Of a stretch of 43,339 nt of DNA, positions 41,407 through 43,339 are shown piece by piece. Source of the DNA: Listeria valentina (GTDB lineage Bacteria; Bacillota; Bacilli; Lactobacillales; Listeriaceae); NCBI RefSeq assembly GCF_011800755.1, contig NZ_JAATJW010000018.1, forward strand, positions 1 to 43,339, written 5' to 3'. A program made the translations under genes and the position numbers. Under the pieces are notes generated by a model that made no database searches, had not been told where the DNA came from, and saw only the letters and a list, made by a program, of their open reading frames with translations. Within the stretch, counting starts at the first letter, position 1. Every line of letters begins with the position of its first letter.

Positions 41407-43230
41407 ATGAAAAAAAGAGCATGGTTTCAAATGGTGCTTGCAATTTTGCTAATAACTTCTGTATTTCTTCAATTTGATAAGGTGGCTGCCGAAGATCAAC
41501 TGACTAGCGAGGTAGATCCTTTTTTCACGTTAACTGTAGAATACCTGGATAAAGAAACAGGAGAAGTGCTTCAAGAAGAAACACAGCTAAATTTAAAAGC
41601 AGGGGAACCTTATCAAATTACTGCACCTAAATTCGAACATTACGTCTTTCTTGATTCAACACAAAGTTTAACGGGTAACATGGCTCAAGCCGATCAAAAA
41701 ATTGTCCTCTACTATCAAAAGAGTCAACATACACTGACTGTTCAATACTTGGACAAGGATACCATGACTAAAATCCATCCTAACTATTCAGCTTCACTAG
41801 ATTACGGTGAAAAATATAGCATTCCTGAATATGCAATCGATAATTATGTATTTCAATCAGCGACAGCAGCGCCAAATGGAACAATGCCGGATGCAGATTT
41901 AAATGTTACTTTCTACTATATAAAAAATGGAGTGGGAACACTTGAGCCTAATTTGTTTACAATTAATAAAGATAAGTTTGTAACAGGAACTTACAGTGGT
42001 GATGTGAGTCAAATCAGTTTAGTTGTGAACAATAAATTTTATCCCTTTTTGAAAGTTTCTGATTCGGATTACAATTTTCAATATGAGGCAAGCAAACTAA
42101 TCACCGATCTTTCACAAAACGTTTGGGTATATGCCTATGACAAACATGGTAAAGAATTAGACCGACAAAAAGTCATGCTAGACAGGCTACCGGTCGGAAC
42201 GATTACGACAAATCAATTTGTTTTAGGGCAATCAAGTTATGTAACGGGAAACTATACAGGCGATACAGCAAAGATTGCACTGGAAGTTGATGGAGAAAAA
42301 AAACAAACCATTGCCATTCCAGAAGGAGGGAGTTATCAGTATTACGCAAGTAATTTCATTCATGCAGACACAGAAGCAGTCTATATGATTGCGTATGATG
42401 AAACAGGTATTGAACTTGATCGAAAAAAAGTAAACATTTATCAAACTACTGGTAGCGTCATAGCTAAGCCATTTACAGTGGAAAAAGATCATTATATTAC
42501 TGGGAATTATACAGGTGATGTTAAAAAAATCGCTATCTTGCTAGACGATAAGCGAGGGCAGACTATTACTGTCCCAGAAGATGGGACATACAGTTATTAC
42601 GTCGGTAACAAGCTACAAAGTGGACACCATTCTGCTTGGATGATTGCGTATGATGCAGCTGGAAAAGAACTGAGCCGAACACAAATAGAATTTATTCATT
42701 ATGTGACAGCTGGCAGTATAAGTACAGATCCGTTTATCTTAGAAAAAGATAGTTATATTACAGGAACTTACGATGGGGATGTTACAAAAATTGCACTGGA
42801 AATTGATGGTGAACTGAGACAAGCTATTTCGGTTTCAGCAGATAGTCAGAGCTATCGCTATTATGTTGAGAAACGAAAGGAACTTCAAATCGGGGAGCAT
42901 CAAGTAAATGTGATCGCTTATGATGCAGCTGGAAAAGAACTTGACCGAAAACCAGTCGAGCTAACCCACTATGTAACAAGTGGTAGCATTACTACAAATC
43001 CTTTTATACTAGGGAAAGATAGCTATGTGACAGGGAACTATACTGGGGATGTTCAAAAGATCGCAATCGAAACTGACGGTGAGCGCAGGCAAGTGATTTC
43101 CGTTCCAATAGACGGAAGTTATAAGTATTATGTTGGAAGATTTCAAGTAGCGGAAGCAGAAATTTATATGGTTGCTTATGATGCTTTCGGAAAAGAATTA
43201 GATCGATCGGAAGTCATTCTTACGAATTAA
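41407..43230 (+). CDS. Secreted MucBP / Ig-like repeat protein, no wall anchor
   Basis: This 607-residue protein has a signal peptide ending near KVAAED (about 29). Two MucBP repeats follow at about 41-176 (EYLDKETGEVLQEE, QYLDKDT), and five Ig-like repeats of about 86 residues at 177-607 (YVTGNYTGDVxKIAxExDGE, AYDAxGKELDRK). It ends straight after the last repeat without LPxTG, GW or membrane segment. It resembles the C-terminal two thirds of the protein at 25442 but lacks the lectin head. It starts 35 nt after the exporter ATPase gene, so it probably belongs to the same transcript. Retention at the surface through the exported glycan is a reasonable guess. Confidence 0.88.
   Translation: MKKRAWFQMVLAILLITSVFLQFDKVAAEDQLTSEVDPFFTLTVEYLDKETGEVLQEETQLNLKAGEPYQITAPKFEHYVFLDSTQSLTGNMAQADQKIVLYYQKSQHTLTVQYLDKDTMTKIHPNYSASLDYGEKYSIPEYAIDNYVFQSATAAPNGTMPDADLNVTFYYIKNGVGTLEPNLFTINKDKFVTGTYSGDVSQISLVVNNKFYPFLKVSDSDYNFQYEASKLITDLSQNVWVYAYDKHGKELDRQKVMLDRLPVGTITTNQFVLGQSSYVTGNYTGDTAKIALEVDGEKKQTIAIPEGGSYQYYASNFIHADTEAVYMIAYDETGIELDRKKVNIYQTTGSVIAKPFTVEKDHYITGNYTGDVKKIAILLDDKRGQTITVPEDGTYSYYVGNKLQSGHHSAWMIAYDAAGKELSRTQIEFIHYVTAGSISTDPFILEKDSYITGTYDGDVTKIALEIDGELRQAISVSADSQSYRYYVEKRKELQIGEHQVNVIAYDAAGKELDRKPVELTHYVTSGSITTNPFILGKDSYVTGNYTGDVQKIAIETDGERRQVISVPIDGSYKYYVGRFQVAEAEIYMVAYDAFGKELDRSEVILTN
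41935..43227 (+). repeat. Five Ig-like repeats in the last gene
   Basis: Five units of about 86 codons share the G-S/T-I-T-T-x-x-F start, Y-x-TG-N/T-Y-TGD-V core and AYDAxGKELDR end. Units 2, 3, 4 and 5 are closely similar, indicating recent duplication within the gene. Confidence 0.85.
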
Positions 43231-43241
43231 GGGACTAAAAA

Positions 43242-43323
43242 GGAGAGGCGCCAAGCGCCTCTCCTCAGACTGTCGAAAAACGCCCATCCCTCCATGAGAA
43301 AGAAGAGGGATGGGCGTTTTTTT
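43242..43323 (+). terminator. Double hairpin terminator of the glycan operon
   Basis: A first perfect stem GGAGAGGCGC / GCGCCTCTCC (43242-43264) has no T-run. A second, AAAAACGCCCATCCCTC (43276-43292) with GAGGGATGGGCG (43305-43316), ends in seven T. The second is a strong intrinsic terminator closing the cluster. Confidence 0.92.
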
Positions 43324-43339
43324 CTATAAAAATGGAAAA

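Overview
The window looks like the chromosome of a Listeria-lineage Firmicute (Listeriaceae). The left part follows the conserved Listeria/Bacillus order fumC - yheB - yheA - yhaO - yhaN - yhaM ... prsA - (DUF3267) - (YtxH) - hit - ecsA - ecsB. Start regions carry strong AGGAGG-type ribosome binding sites, and terminators are classic hairpin plus T-run. Species cannot be fixed from sequence alone; a xylose-utilising Listeria other than L. monocytogenes is my inference, because xylAB interrupts the conserved order.

Region 1 (1-18750) is mostly core. It holds a YxlE/YxlF/YxlG-like ABC operon behind a promoter with a perfect inverted repeat (181-2065), fumarase (2104-3468), yheB and yheA (3587-5142), the yhaO-yhaN repair exonuclease pair (5423-9351) and the exoribonuclease yhaM (9390-10337). 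A xylA-xylB operon with a XylR-type operator (10502-13328) and a VOC-fold gene follow. The minus strand then carries prsA, a DUF3267 membrane protein, a YtxH protein and hit, divergent from ecsAB.

Region 2 (18763-28168) is accessory and visibly AT-richer. A Mga/AtxA-like regulator, followed by a small secreted or membrane protein, diverges from a Crp/Fnr (PrfA-like) regulator. Next come two large surface proteins: an L-type lectin / seven SpaA-repeat / LPHTG adhesin and an L-type lectin / three MucBP / five Ig-like-repeat protein without a sorting signal. The promoters of the Crp-like gene and of the second surface protein share an identical 20-bp element at the same distance from a -10 box, which ties regulator and target together.

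Region 3 (28242-43230) is a near-continuous same-strand cluster: a DUF4352-type lipoprotein, a UDP-ManNAc/UDP-glucose dehydrogenase family enzyme, two GT4-type glycosyltransferases, a coiled-coil protein, two large multi-domain glycosyltransferases, a split and a fused copy of an Asp2/XcbB-like GSSKGG hydrolase, and a TagG/TagH-type ABC-2 exporter. It ends with a second MucBP + Ig-like secreted protein lacking a wall anchor. I read it as an ABC-exported surface-glycan pathway with probable acyl modification, physically coupled to lectin and Ig-like surface proteins. The functional link between glycan and proteins is inference. No tRNA, rRNA, IS element, CRISPR array or phage attachment site was recognised.
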